From positions 124,001 to 188,000 of the forward strand of contig JAUIKL010000001.1 in assembly GCA_030430625.1 (NCBI GenBank): a stretch of DNA of 64,000 bases, in the 5' to 3' direction. The stretch comes from Gemmatimonadota bacterium (GTDB lineage Bacteria; Gemmatimonadota; Gemmatimonadetes; Longimicrobiales; Gaopeijiaceae). Below are positions 9,995 to 19,229 of the stretch, piece after piece. The number at the start of each line of letters is the position of its first letter. Within the stretch, counting starts at the first letter, position 1. A program made the translations under genes and the position numbers. The notes beneath the pieces are model-generated. The model did not search any database. It was not told the DNA's origin and saw only the letters and a program-made list of their open reading frames with translations.

Positions 9995-10381
9995 GTGTCC
10001 TTGCCCACGACCGACGCGAGTGAGTTCCCCGGTCCGGTCAGCCGGGCCGCGGAACTCGCGCTCGAGCGCAAAGCGCTCGATGTCGTCGTGCTGGATCTGC
10101 GGGGGATCTCGACGGCCACGGACTACTTCGTGATCGCCAGCGGGACCTCGGATGTCCAGGTGAAAGCGATCGCGGATCATGTGGTCGACGAGCTGAAGAA
10201 GGAGTCGGTACGCCCCTCGAGTGTGGAGGGACTCAACAGTGGTCGGTGGGTGTTGATCGACTACATCGACTTCGTCGTGCACGTCTTCCATCCGCAGGCC
10301 CGCGACTTCTATCAGCTCGAGAACCTCTGGGGCGACGCGGCCCGATGGGAGGCGCCGGACGGCCCTCCTCTCGAGGAGTAG
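9995..10381 (+). CDS. rsfS: ribosomal silencing factor RsfS
   Basis: Binds L14 and blocks subunit joining under starvation. The 128 residues contain the Iojap/RsfS core ALDVVVLDLRGISTATDYFV, IASGTSDVQVKAIADHV, GRWVLIDYIDFVVHVFHP and FYQLENLWGDA. It starts with GTG at 9995, 7 nt after rplI, and is probably co-translated with it. In most genomes rsfS follows nadD; here it follows rplI. Confidence 0.95.
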   Translation: MSLPTTDASEFPGPVSRAAELALERKALDVVVLDLRGISTATDYFVIASGTSDVQVKAIADHVVDELKKESVRPSSVEGLNSGRWVLIDYIDFVVHVFHPQARDFYQLENLWGDAARWEAPDGPPLEE

Positions 10382-10421
10382 AGCACCCGATTGCAGCCTG
10401 GCCCACGGGCATCCCTTCGGA

Positions 10422-10450
10422 TTGCCGCAGCGCCTTCGGGCGCCTACTTT
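10422..10450 (+). promoter_or_regulatory. promoter upstream of the smc pair
   Basis: TTGCCG (10422-10427), 17 nt, TACTTT (10445-10450); predicted start near 10457, ahead of the ATG at 10514. Same layout as the S6-S18 operon promoter. Confidence 0.6.
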
Positions 10451-10513
10451 TCGGCCCGTTCCGAGGGGGGCCCGATCGGCCATTTCCTCACCCGATCCCC
10501 ACAACGTTCGTCG

Positions 10514-11404
10514 ATGGCCCAACTCCCTGAGTGGCAGCCACTCCACGAAGTGGCACCACCCCTCCCGGCCGAAGACGGCTCCGGGCGTATCATTGCTCTC
10601 GTCGCCTCTGCGACGAGCGAGGGTTGGTCGCCGTCGGCAGCCGTCTCGCTGGCGAGCGAATGGGCGTCCCAGGGCCACCGTGTGATGCTCGTCGACGGCG
10701 GGCTCACCAAGCCGTCGCTGCATGGGGCGGCTGACCTGACGAACCGAGAAGGGTTGACCGACGCCGTCCTCTACGGCGCCTCGATCGAGCGTGTTGCACA
10801 GCCTCTGCCCGGAGGCGCCGGGTTCTTCGTTTCGACCGGAACGCCGGTGGCCGTCGCCTCCGCGGTGCCGACCCATGACCGGTGGGCTCGGATCCGGCAG
10901 GGAATGAGCCAGGCCGGTGTGACCCTCCTCGTCTTCCTCCCGGAGGACGACGAGGCCACCGCGGCGTTCCTGGACTCGGCGACCGACATTGCGCTCTTCG
11001 GTGGGCCGGGCGACGCCGTCCCTGCGGTGCTGGCCGACCGGGGCGGTGTGACGACCTTCGCGGGTCCCTCGGATGCCGCTGTGGATTCGGCGCCGGCGAT
11101 GGCGCTCGTGGACCCGGCCACCGACGGCTACGCGGACCCCGCGGGCGATGCCGGCGCGGACGCCGACCTCACCGAGGATGTCGACCCGGGGTACGGTGAC
11201 GGCTTCGACGAGGGACCCGTCGACTCCGCAACCGACTCCGCCACCGACGTCGAGCAGGCCCTCGGTCGAGCCGGCGAGATGGCGGACTCGGTGCGACCGA
11301 AGGTCGAGGCGGGAGGTGGTGGCGTATCGATGATCCTCTTCGTCGTTTTGGCCGTGATCGCGGCCGCCGCCCTCGGGTGGTTCATGGTTTCGGGCCTGGG
11401 ATGA
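10514..11404 (+). CDS. membrane-anchored degenerate ParA/CpsD-like protein
   Basis: The 296-residue product has an N-terminal Rossmann-like domain resembling the ParA/MinD/BY-kinase fold: a beta strand IIALVASAT, a helix of the type SLASEWASQGHRVMLVDGGL (matching the Walker A' region VLLIDxDL), then KPSLHG. The Walker A position reads SEGWSPSAA, so the GK(S/T) lysine is missing and ATP hydrolysis is unlikely. Residues about 200-270 are an acidic Asp/Ala/Thr-rich linker. The C-terminus is one transmembrane helix (about 273-293). Its TGA overlaps the smc ATG (ATGA at 11401-11404), implying translational coupling. Function is unknown; a link to SMC or chromosome positioning is inference. The ATG at 10514 is preferred over upstream starts because it lies after the predicted promoter. 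Confidence 0.75.
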   Translation: MAQLPEWQPLHEVAPPLPAEDGSGRIIALVASATSEGWSPSAAVSLASEWASQGHRVMLVDGGLTKPSLHGAADLTNREGLTDAVLYGASIERVAQPLPGGAGFFVSTGTPVAVASAVPTHDRWARIRQGMSQAGVTLLVFLPEDDEATAAFLDSATDIALFGGPGDAVPAVLADRGGVTTFAGPSDAAVDSAPAMALVDPATDGYADPAGDAGADADLTEDVDPGYGDGFDEGPVDSATDSATDVEQALGRAGEMADSVRPKVEAGGGGVSMILFVVLAVIAAAALGWFMVSGLG

Positions 11405-14400
11405 GACTCAAGTCACTCAAGGTCCAAGGCTTCAAATCGTTCGCAGACGCGACGACGGTGGACTTCCACGAGGGAATCACCGCGGTCGTCGGCCCGAACG
11501 GTTGCGGAAAGTCCAACATCTCGGACGCCATCCGTTGGGTGCTCGGAGAGCAGCGCCCCACGGCGATTCGCGGCGCCAAGATGGAAGAGGCCATCTTCCA
11601 GGGTTCGGTGAACCGACGCCCGGTGAACCGCGGCTCGGTCGCGTTGACCGTGACGAACGAGAACGGCGCCCTACCGGTTCCCTTCGAGGAGGTCGAGATC
11701 GGGCGTCAGGTCTTCCGCGACGGCGGGAGCGAGTATTCGATCAACCGCTCGACGGTTCGCCTTCGGGACGTCGTCGACCTGTATCGCGACACGGGACTCG
11801 GCGCCAACGCCTACGCGATGATCGAGAACCGGATGATCGACGCGATCCTCTCCGACCGCGCCGAAGAGCGTCGCGGACTGTTCGAGGAGGCGTCGGGCAT
11901 CGGGAAGTACAAGGACCGCCGAAAGGCGGCCACACGTCGGCTCGAACGGGCCGAGATGGATCTCCAGCGACTCGAAGACGTGATCTCCGAGGTCCAGACG
12001 AAGGTCCGTTCCCTTGCCCGACAGAAGGGCAAGGCTCAGCGCTTCCTCGAGTACCGCCAGCGCAGGCTGAACGTCGAGGTGACGGTCGTTCGCCATCAGC
12101 TCCAGACGCTCCGAGCCAGGCTCGATGTGGTGAGTTCCGGGCTGGCGGGAGACCAGCAGAGCGAGCAGGGCATGGTCGCCGAACTGGCGAAGGCGGAAGC
12201 CGACTTCGAGTCCCTCCGCGTCCGACAGGTGGGCGCCGAGCGCGAACGGGTGGAGGCAGCGGGTCTCCTCGAAGGAGTGCGTGAACAGCTGGTTCGTTGG
12301 GAGCGCGACCTCGCGGTCGCCGAGGAACGGGCCACGTACGCCGAGCGGCGGCTATCCCAGATCGACGGCGAGCGTTCCGAGGCTCAGGAGCGAGCCACGG
12401 CGCTGGAGACCGACCAGAGCGAACTCGTCGAAGCCCTCGATGCGGCCAAGCGCGAGTTGGCGGAGTTGAAGGAGGTCGCGGGTGAGAAGCGCGCGTCCTC
12501 CGAAGCCGTTCGCGAGCGCCTTCAGACGGCGCGGGCTGCCCTCGACGGAGTGGAGTCGAAGGCCCGGGACATCGCACGGAAAGGCGCTCAGCTCGAGGGA
12601 GATGCGGAGGCGTCCGACGCGCAGGCAGAGGAGTTGGCTCGGAGGCTCACCCAGGTCACCGAGGAACTCGAGCAGACCGCTGGGACACTCGTCGAGTTGG
12701 AGTCCCAGGGCGACCTCTTCGAGGGTCGTCTCGACGAACTCCAGGACCGTTTCGATCAGGTGAAGGGCGCCTCGGAGCAGGCACGGGCCGCCGAGGTGGC
12801 CGCCCGCGGAGCCTTCGATGCGGCGCGGGCCGAGGAGCGGAGGGCGTCGGACCTGGCCGGGAAACTCGAGGCGCGCCGCGCGGCCCTCCAGTCCCTCGTC
12901 GACGCTCACGAGGGCGTCGGGCCGGCTGTACGCGCGGCCCTGGAGCGGGGCGCGTCCGAGGTCCTCGGGACGCTGACCGACTTCATCGAGGCGGACGAAT
13001 CGGCGGCGAACGCGGTCGAGGGCGTGTTGGGCCCACTGGGCCAGGCGGTGGTGGTCCCGAACGATGCCGCACTCGATCGCATGCTGGACTGGTTCTCCGG
13101 TCAGTGGAAGGGGAAGGGAGGGCTGATCGTCCTCTCGCTCGATCGTGTGCCCTCGTCGACTTCGGGGGCCTCTCTCCCGAGTGGCGTGCGGGCGGTCGGC
13201 GCGGGAGCTCCGTGGGTCCACGCCCTCCTCTCCGGCGCGAGCGTCGAAGGCGGACGCGACGCCCCCGTCACCGAGCGTGCCGGCGTCGTCCGAGTCGGCC
13301 ATCCGGGAGGAGGAGCGGGAGCGCTCCAGCGGAAGGAAGAGTTGGAGCGGGTCGCCGCCGAAGCGGAACGTGCCCGAGCCGCAGCCGACGAGGCGGGGCA
13401 GGCGGTCGCTCGAGCCGAGGCCGCGCTCGCCACCGCGGAGGCCGCTCTTCAGGTCGCTCGGAAGGCGGCTCACGGGGCGGAGGATGACTTCCGCACGGCC
13501 CAGACTGAGTTGAGTGCCCAGGCCGACCGTCGGAGCCGGATGGATCGGCTCCGCGACGAACTCGCCCGCCAGGTCGAGGGGACCCGGGCCGCGCGTGCGC
13601 GTGCCATCGAGCGCGCCGCCGAGGCTCGGGAGGATCGGACCGTGCTGCTCCAGCAGGAGGAGGGGCTCCAGGGCGAGCGGGACGAGGCGCGTGCGGCGGC
13701 CGAGTCCGTGCAGGAGGAGTGGGAGACCGCGCGCGCCGAAGAGGCTCGCCTGGCGGTCGATGTCGCCCGAATGGAGGGAGACGTCCAGCGGTTGTCGGAA
13801 AGACTGGATACGCTCCGTTCGGCGCGTTCGCGCGCGGCGCAGCGCGTCACCTCGCTCGACGAGGAAGCGCAGAAGTTGCGCTCGGATCAGGAGCAGGTCG
13901 CCGCACTCCGCGCCGAGGGCGCCGAGGCGACCGAGCGGCTCTTCACCGAGCGGACCGAGGCCGAGCGTGTCGTCCAGGCCAAGGACGCCGTTCTTCAGGA
14001 GATCGTCGAGTCCCTGACCTCGGCCGAGCGCAGGGTGCGGGAGGCCCGAACGGCCGAGCGGGCGGCGTCGGACAGGCGGCACTCGCTCGAGCTGGAACAG
14101 CAGGAGCTCACGGGTCGCATCGAGCGGATCCGGGAGCGGCTCGAAGGAGAGTGGGGCCGCCCCCTCGACAGCCTCCTCGAGGAGGCCGAAGACGTCGAGG
14201 GCGAGCACGAGGAGCTGGAGCGGGAGCTGGCCGACCTGGTCCACGCCATCGAGCGCATCGGTCCGGTCAACATGCTGGCGGTCGAGGAGCACGAGGAGGA
14301 GAGCGAGCGCCTCGACTTCCTCACCGCGCAGAGGGCCGACCTCACGGAGGCGCGCAACGACCTGCGCTCCGCGATTCGGGAGATCAACAAGACGGCGACC

Positions 14401-14877
14401 GAACTGTTCACGGGCACCTTCGATCAGATCCGGGGCCACTTCCGGGACACCTTCCTTCGCCTCTTCGAGGGCGGGGAGGCAGACCTGTGGCTCCAGGATC
14501 CGGAGGACCCGCTGGAGTCGCCCATCGAGATTCACGCTTCGCCGCGGGGAAAGAAGACGCAGCGTATCGATCTCCTCTCCGGTGGGGAGCGGGCGCTCAC
14601 CGCGCTGTCCCTGCTTTTTGGCATCTACCTGGTGAAGCCGAGCCCGTTCTGCGTGCTCGACGAGGTCGACGCTCCGCTCGACGAGAACAACATCGGGCGG
14701 TTCATCCGGCTGCTGCAGGAGTTCAAGTCGCAGACCCAGTTCGTCGTGATCACGCACAACCCCCGCACGATCGAGGCAGCGGACTGGATCTACGGCGTCA
14801 CGATGGAAGAACCGGGTGTGAGCACGATCGTCGGCGTGAAGCTGAGGGAAGCGCTCGAGGCGGCCGGAGCGGCCTGA
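11401..14877 (+). CDS. smc: chromosome segregation protein SMC
   Basis: ATPase core of bacterial condensin. The 1158 residues are of normal length. N-terminal Walker A GPNGCGKS is at 31-38, followed by DAIRWVLGEQ. Two long coiled coils (about 165-490 and 650-980) flank a hinge at about 500-640. The C-terminal head has the signature LLSGGERALTALSLLFGI, Walker B FCVLDEVDAPLDE and ITHNPRTIEAAD. I start at the ATG at 11401 (MRLKSLKVQGFKSF), which is canonical and overlaps the preceding stop; an in-frame start 24 nt upstream would add eight atypical residues. scpA and scpB are not in this window. Confidence 0.97.
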   Translation: MRLKSLKVQGFKSFADATTVDFHEGITAVVGPNGCGKSNISDAIRWVLGEQRPTAIRGAKMEEAIFQGSVNRRPVNRGSVALTVTNENGALPVPFEEVEIGRQVFRDGGSEYSINRSTVRLRDVVDLYRDTGLGANAYAMIENRMIDAILSDRAEERRGLFEEASGIGKYKDRRKAATRRLERAEMDLQRLEDVISEVQTKVRSLARQKGKAQRFLEYRQRRLNVEVTVVRHQLQTLRARLDVVSSGLAGDQQSEQGMVAELAKAEADFESLRVRQVGAERERVEAAGLLEGVREQLVRWERDLAVAEERATYAERRLSQIDGERSEAQERATALETDQSELVEALDAAKRELAELKEVAGEKRASSEAVRERLQTARAALDGVESKARDIARKGAQLEGDAEASDAQAEELARRLTQVTEELEQTAGTLVELESQGDLFEGRLDELQDRFDQVKGASEQARAAEVAARGAFDAARAEERRASDLAGKLEARRAALQSLVDAHEGVGPAVRAALERGASEVLGTLTDFIEADESAANAVEGVLGPLGQAVVVPNDAALDRMLDWFSGQWKGKGGLIVLSLDRVPSSTSGASLPSGVRAVGAGAPWVHALLSGASVEGGRDAPVTERAGVVRVGHPGGGAGALQRKEELERVAAEAERARAAADEAGQAVARAEAALATAEAALQVARKAAHGAEDDFRTAQTELSAQADRRSRMDRLRDELARQVEGTRAARARAIERAAEAREDRTVLLQQEEGLQGERDEARAAAESVQEEWETARAEEARLAVDVARMEGDVQRLSERLDTLRSARSRAAQRVTSLDEEAQKLRSDQEQVAALRAEGAEATERLFTERTEAERVVQAKDAVLQEIVESLTSAERRVREARTAERAASDRRHSLELEQQELTGRIERIRERLEGEWGRPLDSLLEEAEDVEGEHEELERELADLVHAIERIGPVNMLAVEEHEEESERLDFLTAQRADLTEARNDLRSAIREINKTATELFTGTFDQIRGHFRDTFLRLFEGGEADLWLQDPEDPLESPIEIHASPRGKKTQRIDLLSGGERALTALSLLFGIYLVKPSPFCVLDEVDAPLDENNIGRFIRLLQEFKSQTQFVVITHNPRTIEAADWIYGVTMEEPGVSTIVGVKLREALEAAGAA

Positions 14878-14884
14878 TCCGAAG

Positions 14885-15715
14885 GTGACGACCCCCGACG
14901 AAGGCGGCGTCGTCGTCACGATCGTGGGCTCGGGTTCGTTGCTGCCCTCCGCGGCGCGGGGATCGGCCTCCCACCACATCGAGACTCCCGGACGCCGGAT
15001 TCTCCTCGACTGCGGAAGCGGAGCGCTCCACGGGCTGGCGCGTCGTGGGATCGATTGGAGGGCCATCGACGTCGTTGCCCTGACGCACCGGCACATCGAC
15101 CACGTCGGTGATCTCGCGCCACTTCTGGCCGCGTATCGCTACGACGGGCGTACTCGACCGCTGACCCTGGTGGGCCCCGAGGACGTCCGGGCGTTTCTCG
15201 CGCGGTTGGCCAGGGCACACGGCCGGTGGGTGCTGGACGGCGGGTACCCTCTCGACGTCGTCCCGATGGGGGGAGGAGACGTCCACCGCGTGGGGGACGT
15301 GCGGATCCGAGCGTTCTCGACGGCGCACACCGAGCAATCGATTGCCTTTCGGGTCGAGCACCCCCAGGCCACGGTGGCGTACACGGGTGACACCGGGCCG
15401 ACCCACGGGTTGGGCGGATGGCTTCTGGGTTCCGAGGTCGTGATCACCGAGTGCGCGCTGCCCGACCCGCCGAATATGGACACCCACCTCTCTCCGCTGG
15501 GGGTGGCGAAGCTGCTGGCCGAGTGTACGCCCTCGGTCGCGCTGCTCACCCACGTGTATCCGCCTCACGACCCCGAGTCGTTCCGGGAGACGGTCATCGA
15601 TTCGCTGCGGGCGATGGGTGCGGACGGAACCCGGGTGATCGCCGCGCACGACGGAACGATCTGCCGTGCTCGGGCCGGATCGGCCACGGTGGACCGCCCG
15701 AGCGGGGGTAGGTAA
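14885..15715 (+). CDS. MBL-fold metallo-hydrolase, RNase Z-like
   Basis: 276 residues, GTG start at 14885, 7 nt after smc. The metal motif is THRHIDHVGD (HxHxDH), with the later ligands in YTGDTGP (Asp), FSTAHTEQS (His) and LTHVYPPH. The opening GSGSLLPSAARGSASHHI resembles RNase Z/ElaC and related MBL proteins. It lacks the exosite insertion expected of a tRNase Z, so a different phosphodiesterase or hydrolase activity is equally likely. It probably shares a transcript with smc. Confidence 0.82.
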   Translation: MTTPDEGGVVVTIVGSGSLLPSAARGSASHHIETPGRRILLDCGSGALHGLARRGIDWRAIDVVALTHRHIDHVGDLAPLLAAYRYDGRTRPLTLVGPEDVRAFLARLARAHGRWVLDGGYPLDVVPMGGGDVHRVGDVRIRAFSTAHTEQSIAFRVEHPQATVAYTGDTGPTHGLGGWLLGSEVVITECALPDPPNMDTHLSPLGVAKLLAECTPSVALLTHVYPPHDPESFRETVIDSLRAMGADGTRVIAAHDGTICRARAGSATVDRPSGGR

Positions 15716-15718
15716 ACT
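15690..15718 (+). promoter_or_regulatory. aroF promoter
   Basis: TGGACC (15690-15695), 17 nt, TAAACT (15713-15718), at the very end of the MBL gene. The predicted start is near 15725. The short leader can fold back: CAGGC at 15721 and GGGGCCTG near 15745 pair around the ribosome-binding site. Confidence 0.55.
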
Positions 15719-15752
15719 TTCAGGCTCCCCGATCCCCTATGGAGGGGCCTGA

Positions 15753-16799
15753 ATGCTGGTCGTCATGAAGCACAATGCGGCGGATGAGCACGTCGCCGAG
15801 GTGGTCCGCGTCATCAAGGACATGGGCTACGACGCACGTCCGATCCCCGGAGGCCAGCGCACGGCGGTGGGCCTGATCGGAAACGACGGCCGTGTCGACG
15901 CGGGCCGGCTGCAGGGCCTCGAGGGTGTGCGCGAAGTCATACCGGTGACCCAGGCGTACAAGCAGGTCTCGCGCGAGTGGAAGGAGGACGACACGCTCGT
16001 CTCCCTTCCCAACGGCACCGTGGTCGGTGGAAGTGATCTGGTCGTGATGGCCGGCCCGTGCTCGGTCGAGGGGGAGTCGGTCCTGATCGACATCGCGCAC
16101 CAGCTCAAGGAGATGGGAGCGACGATCCTGAGGGGTGGGGCCTTCAAACCTCGATCGTCCCCGTACTCCTTCCAGGGGCTCGGGGAGGAAGGACTCCGGT
16201 ATCTGGCGCGGGCGCGCGAGGAGACCGGCATGGCCGTCGTGACGGAGGCCCTGGACCCCGCGGGGGTCCAGCTCGTGGCCGAGTACGCCGACATCCTCCA
16301 GATCGGCGCCCGGAACATGCAGAACTATCCGTTGCTCCGTGAGGTGGGACGCGCCGGGAAGCCCGTCCTCCTGAAGCGGGGGATGTCGGCGACGATCGAG
16401 GAGTTCCTCCTCGCTGCCGAGTACATCCTGGCCGAGGGGAACGACGACGTCATCCTCTGCGAGCGCGGGGTGCGCAGCTTTGCCAAGCACACGCGGAACC
16501 TCCTCGACCTGGCCGCGATCCCGGTCGTGAAGTCGCTGTCCCACCTGCCGATCATCGCCGATCCGAGCCACGGCACCGGGCTGCGGTCGAAGGTGATCCC
16601 GATGGGTCGCGCCGCCGTCGCGGCGGGGGCCGACGGTCTGATGATCGAGGTCCACCACGATCCGCCGAGGGCCCTCTCCGACGGAGCGCAGTCCCTGTAC
16701 CCGGAGCAGTTCGGCGAGATGATGTCGCAGATCCGGGTGATCGCGCAGGCGATCGGCCGCGACCTGGCCGCACCCCTCCGGCCGGCGGTGACGCGCTAG
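15753..16799 (+). CDS. aroF: 3-deoxy-7-phosphoheptulonate synthase (DAHP synthase, type I-beta)
   Basis: First step of the shikimate pathway, joining PEP and erythrose 4-phosphate. The 348 residues have an N-terminal ferredoxin/ACT-like regulatory domain (1-70, [18 protein letters not shown]) and a TIM-barrel catalytic domain with [71 protein letters not shown] and LMIEVHHDP. This domain order is that of Thermotoga/Bacillus-type enzymes, usually feedback-regulated through the N-terminal domain. Its TAG stop lies inside CTAG at 16796-16799, shared with the convergent yraN stop. Confidence 0.97.
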   Translation: MLVVMKHNAADEHVAEVVRVIKDMGYDARPIPGGQRTAVGLIGNDGRVDAGRLQGLEGVREVIPVTQAYKQVSREWKEDDTLVSLPNGTVVGGSDLVVMAGPCSVEGESVLIDIAHQLKEMGATILRGGAFKPRSSPYSFQGLGEEGLRYLARAREETGMAVVTEALDPAGVQLVAEYADILQIGARNMQNYPLLREVGRAGKPVLLKRGMSATIEEFLLAAEYILAEGNDDVILCERGVRSFAKHTRNLLDLAAIPVVKSLSHLPIIADPSHGTGLRSKVIPMGRAAVAAGADGLMIEVHHDPPRALSDGAQSLYPEQFGEMMSQIRVIAQAIGRDLAAPLRPAVTR

Positions 16800-17197
16800 A
16801 ATCGTCCACCTCGGCCGGCGTCGGGGCGCCACGCGTCCTCGATGTGATCGCAGCGGACGATGCGGCGCCCCCGATCGGTCACGATCGCGACGACGTCGAA
16901 GCGTACCCCGCGGACCGGCGCGCCGTAGCGCTGGAGCCATGACCGGGCGACCGCCTCGATCTCTCGTCGTTTCTTCCATGTGACGGCGGCCATCGGCCCG
17001 CCGAAGCCCACTCCAGATCGGGTCTTCACCTCCACGAAGGCCACGAGCCCGTCCCGGCTCGCCACGAGATCGATCTCCCGCCGACCGAGACGGTATCCGC
17101 GCGCCTCGATCGACCACCCGCCCGCTGTCAGGAAACGGGCTGCGGTGGCCTCTCCCCAGGCACCGAGATCGTGAGCGGGGTAGTGGGTTCGGGTCAT
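16796..17197 (-). CDS. yraN: YraN/UPF0102 family endonuclease-like protein
   Basis: 133 residues. Core motifs are [27 protein letters not shown] (Asp of the nuclease fold) and [15 protein letters not shown] (ExK), followed by [19 protein letters not shown], typical of the UPF0102 restriction-endonuclease-like fold. The biochemical role is not firmly known. I start at the ATG at 17197; a longer in-frame version would run antisense across the SRP RNA gene and is rejected. The gene converges with aroF and they overlap by 4 bp on CTAG. Confidence 0.9.
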   Translation of the reverse strand: MTRTHYPAHDLGAWGEATAARFLTAGGWSIEARGYRLGRREIDLVASRDGLVAFVEVKTRSGVGFGGPMAAVTWKKRREIEAVARSWLQRYGAPVRGVRFDVVAIVTDRGRRIVRCDHIEDAWRPDAGRGGRF

Positions 17198-17256
17198 CGT
17201 CGAGAATGGCGGTCGGCTCGGGCCTCTCCGATGGCCAGGTGGGACCGTCGGCCGCG

Positions 17257-17285
17257 TTGACCGCACACCCGGGCCCGAATAGCTT
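17257..17285 (+). promoter_or_regulatory. SRP RNA (ffs) promoter
   Basis: TTGACC (17257-17262), 17 nt, TAGCTT (17280-17285). The mature RNA 5' end at about 17291 sits 6 nt after the -10 box. This stable-RNA gene therefore calibrates the promoter model used for the window. Confidence 0.8.
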
Positions 17286-17290
17286 CCGGC

Positions 17291-17390
17291 GTGCCCCAGG
17301 TCCGCAGGGCGAAAGCTCACGAACTCCGTCAGGACCCCGCAGGTAGCAGCGGTAAGTGCGGTGATCGTCGCTGCGGGTAGCCTGGGGCAC
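17291..17390 (+). ncRNA. ffs: signal recognition particle RNA (4.5S/small SRP RNA)
   Basis: The RNA scaffold for Ffh. GTGCCCCAGG (17291-17300) pairs with CCTGGGGCAC (17381-17390), closing a single long hairpin. The conserved Ffh-binding region is present: GTCAGGACC, then AGGTAGCAGCGGTAAGTG around 17341-17358, and pairs such as CCGCAG/CTGCGG continue along the stem. A run of seven T follows directly (17391-17397), so the hairpin plus T-run is its own terminator. The order ffs-dnaX-ebfC-recR is widespread. Confidence 0.93.
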
Positions 17391-17397
17391 TTTTTTT
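17384..17397 (+). terminator. T-tract terminating the SRP RNA
   Basis: The closing stem of the RNA is followed by TTTTTTT at 17391-17397. dnaX starts 33 nt later, so it either has its own unrecognised promoter or depends on read-through. Confidence 0.65.
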
Positions 17398-17429
17398 CGC
17401 TCCAACCGTGACGGGAAGCGGGCAAGCAT

Positions 17430-19187
17430 TTGAGTCACAAGGCGTTAGCTCGAAAGCACCGCCCGCGCTCATTCGCGCAGGTCGCCACCCAGGAGCACGT
17501 CTCCGAGACGCTGCGCCGCGCGGTCGCCTCCGATCGTGTCGGCCACGCCTACCTCTTCTGTGGCCCGCGCGGCGTGGGGAAGACGACGTTAGCCCGTGTG
17601 CTGGCCATGGCCCTCAACTGCCCGGACCGGACCGCCGAAGGCGAGCCGTGTGGGGTGTGTGAGAGCTGCACCCGGATCTGGGGAGGTCACACCGCTCTGG
17701 ACGTCGTCGAGATCGACGCCGCTTCGAACCGCGGTGTCGACGACGCCCGCGACCTCCGCGAGCGAGCGATGTACGCTCCCTCGGCCGAGGGGCGCACGAA
17801 GGTGTACATCGTCGACGAGGCCCACATGCTCACCCGGGAGGCCTGGAACGCCCTCCTGAAGATCCTCGAGGAGCCGCCACCGCGTGTGATCTTCGTCTTC
17901 GCGACGACCGAGCCACAGAAGATCCAGCAGGCGGCGGCACCGATCCTCTCGCGTTGCCAGCGTTTCGACTTCCGCCGCATCGGTGTGTCGGACATCGTCC
18001 GACAGCTCACGATGGTCCTCGGCGAGGAGCAGGTCGTGGCTCCAGAGGAGGCGCTGCGCGCGATCGCCCGCAAGGCGGACGGTGGAATGCGGGACGCACT
18101 CTCCCTGCTCGACCAGGTACTCTCCCTCACGGGCGGTGACGTCGACCTGGACTCGGTGCGCCGGGTGCTCGGCCTCGTCGAGGAGGAGCGCTACGTCGAA
18201 CTCCTCGACATCATCCGGGAGCGTCGGCACGACGCCGTCTTCTCGCTGGTCCAGGAGCTGGTCGACGAGGGGTACGACCTGGTGGAGTTCTACCACGGCC
18301 TCCTCGAGATCCTCCGCCTGGCCCTGCGGCTGCGTCTCTCGTCCGACGCCGAACTCGACGTTCAGGACGACGTGCGCGCCCAGCTGAGCGAGCGGGTTCA
18401 GGACTTCTCACCCGGGGACCTGGTCCGAATGCTGAGCGCGGCCTCCGAACTCGAGACCCAGGGTGGTCTGCGGCGCAGCCCGAACCCGCGGCTTCCGATC
18501 GAGATGCTCCTTCTGCGAATGAGCTTTCTGGACCGGACGGTCTCCTTCGAGGCCCTCATTTCGGCCCTCGGCGGTGCACCGCTACCCGATGGCGAGGGGG
18601 GAGCGCCGACCGGGGGACCGCCAGCTGGAGGAGCGCCGGCTGGAGGAGCCGGGGGCCCGACGGCGGGACAGGCGGGCCCGGGTGACGCCCCGACGGACAC
18701 CGATGGCCGAAGCGCGGGGCAGACGCTCCGCGAGGCCGTCCTGCGAGCGTCCGAGGAGGTGCCGCCCCCACCGGCCGAGATGGAGACATCGCCCGAGCCC
18801 GAGGCGCCGATCGTTCCGTCCGACGACCCCATGGAGGGGTGGAAGCGATGGGTCGAGTCGGGTCGAGGCGTCCCGTCCGGGCTCACCACCTTCCTCCGGA
18901 CGGCGAAGGTCGAGCCCACGCGGGACGGCCTCACGATCCTACCGCAGGCGGGCCCGGCCTCCGAGCGTATGGGGTCGAGCGCCGTCGTCGAGGCGATGAC
19001 CGAGGCCCTCACGCCGTTCGTCGGCCGTCGACTGAAGCTGGTCGTGGCGGAGCCCGAGGACGGTGCCGGGTTGAAGCCCAGAATCACGCAGGAAGACGCG
19101 CGGAACGACACGTTGAAGGCGCTCTACCGTCAGGAACCGCGCCTCCAGCGGGCTGTAGAAGAACTCGACCTCGAGCTGATGGACTGA
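17430..19187 (+). CDS. dnaX: DNA polymerase III subunits gamma/tau
   Basis: Clamp-loader ATPase, 585 residues, TTG start at 17430. AAA+ domain: Walker A GPRGVGKT (45-52), a zinc module with CPDRTAEGEPCGVCESC, Walker B VYIVDEAHML, sensor/Arg-finger segment ILSRCQRFDF. Domain III continues to about residue 370. Residues about 385-440 are a Gly/Ala/Pro-rich low-complexity linker, and the rest (about 455-585) resembles a tau-type tail. No frameshift slippery run (A-rich) that would make gamma is evident. ebfC and recR follow. Confidence 0.96.
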   Translation: MSHKALARKHRPRSFAQVATQEHVSETLRRAVASDRVGHAYLFCGPRGVGKTTLARVLAMALNCPDRTAEGEPCGVCESCTRIWGGHTALDVVEIDAASNRGVDDARDLRERAMYAPSAEGRTKVYIVDEAHMLTREAWNALLKILEEPPPRVIFVFATTEPQKIQQAAAPILSRCQRFDFRRIGVSDIVRQLTMVLGEEQVVAPEEALRAIARKADGGMRDALSLLDQVLSLTGGDVDLDSVRRVLGLVEEERYVELLDIIRERRHDAVFSLVQELVDEGYDLVEFYHGLLEILRLALRLRLSSDAELDVQDDVRAQLSERVQDFSPGDLVRMLSAASELETQGGLRRSPNPRLPIEMLLLRMSFLDRTVSFEALISALGGAPLPDGEGGAPTGGPPAGGAPAGGAGGPTAGQAGPGDAPTDTDGRSAGQTLREAVLRASEEVPPPPAEMETSPEPEAPIVPSDDPMEGWKRWVESGRGVPSGLTTFLRTAKVEPTRDGLTILPQAGPASERMGSSAVVEAMTEALTPFVGRRLKLVVAEPEDGAGLKPRITQEDARNDTLKALYRQEPRLQRAVEELDLELMD

Positions 19188-19229
19188 CCGGGTCGTCCGA
19201 TCGGCCACCACCCCAGCCCTACCACCCGC

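Noticed and set aside
12352-15096. 914-residue minus-strand open frame opposite smc
   Set aside because: Shadow of a strongly supported gene; Leu/Arg-rich with no motif.
17198-17425. N-terminal extension of yraN across the SRP RNA gene
   Set aside because: It runs antisense through a clear SRP RNA and its promoter; the normal-length YraN starts at 17197.
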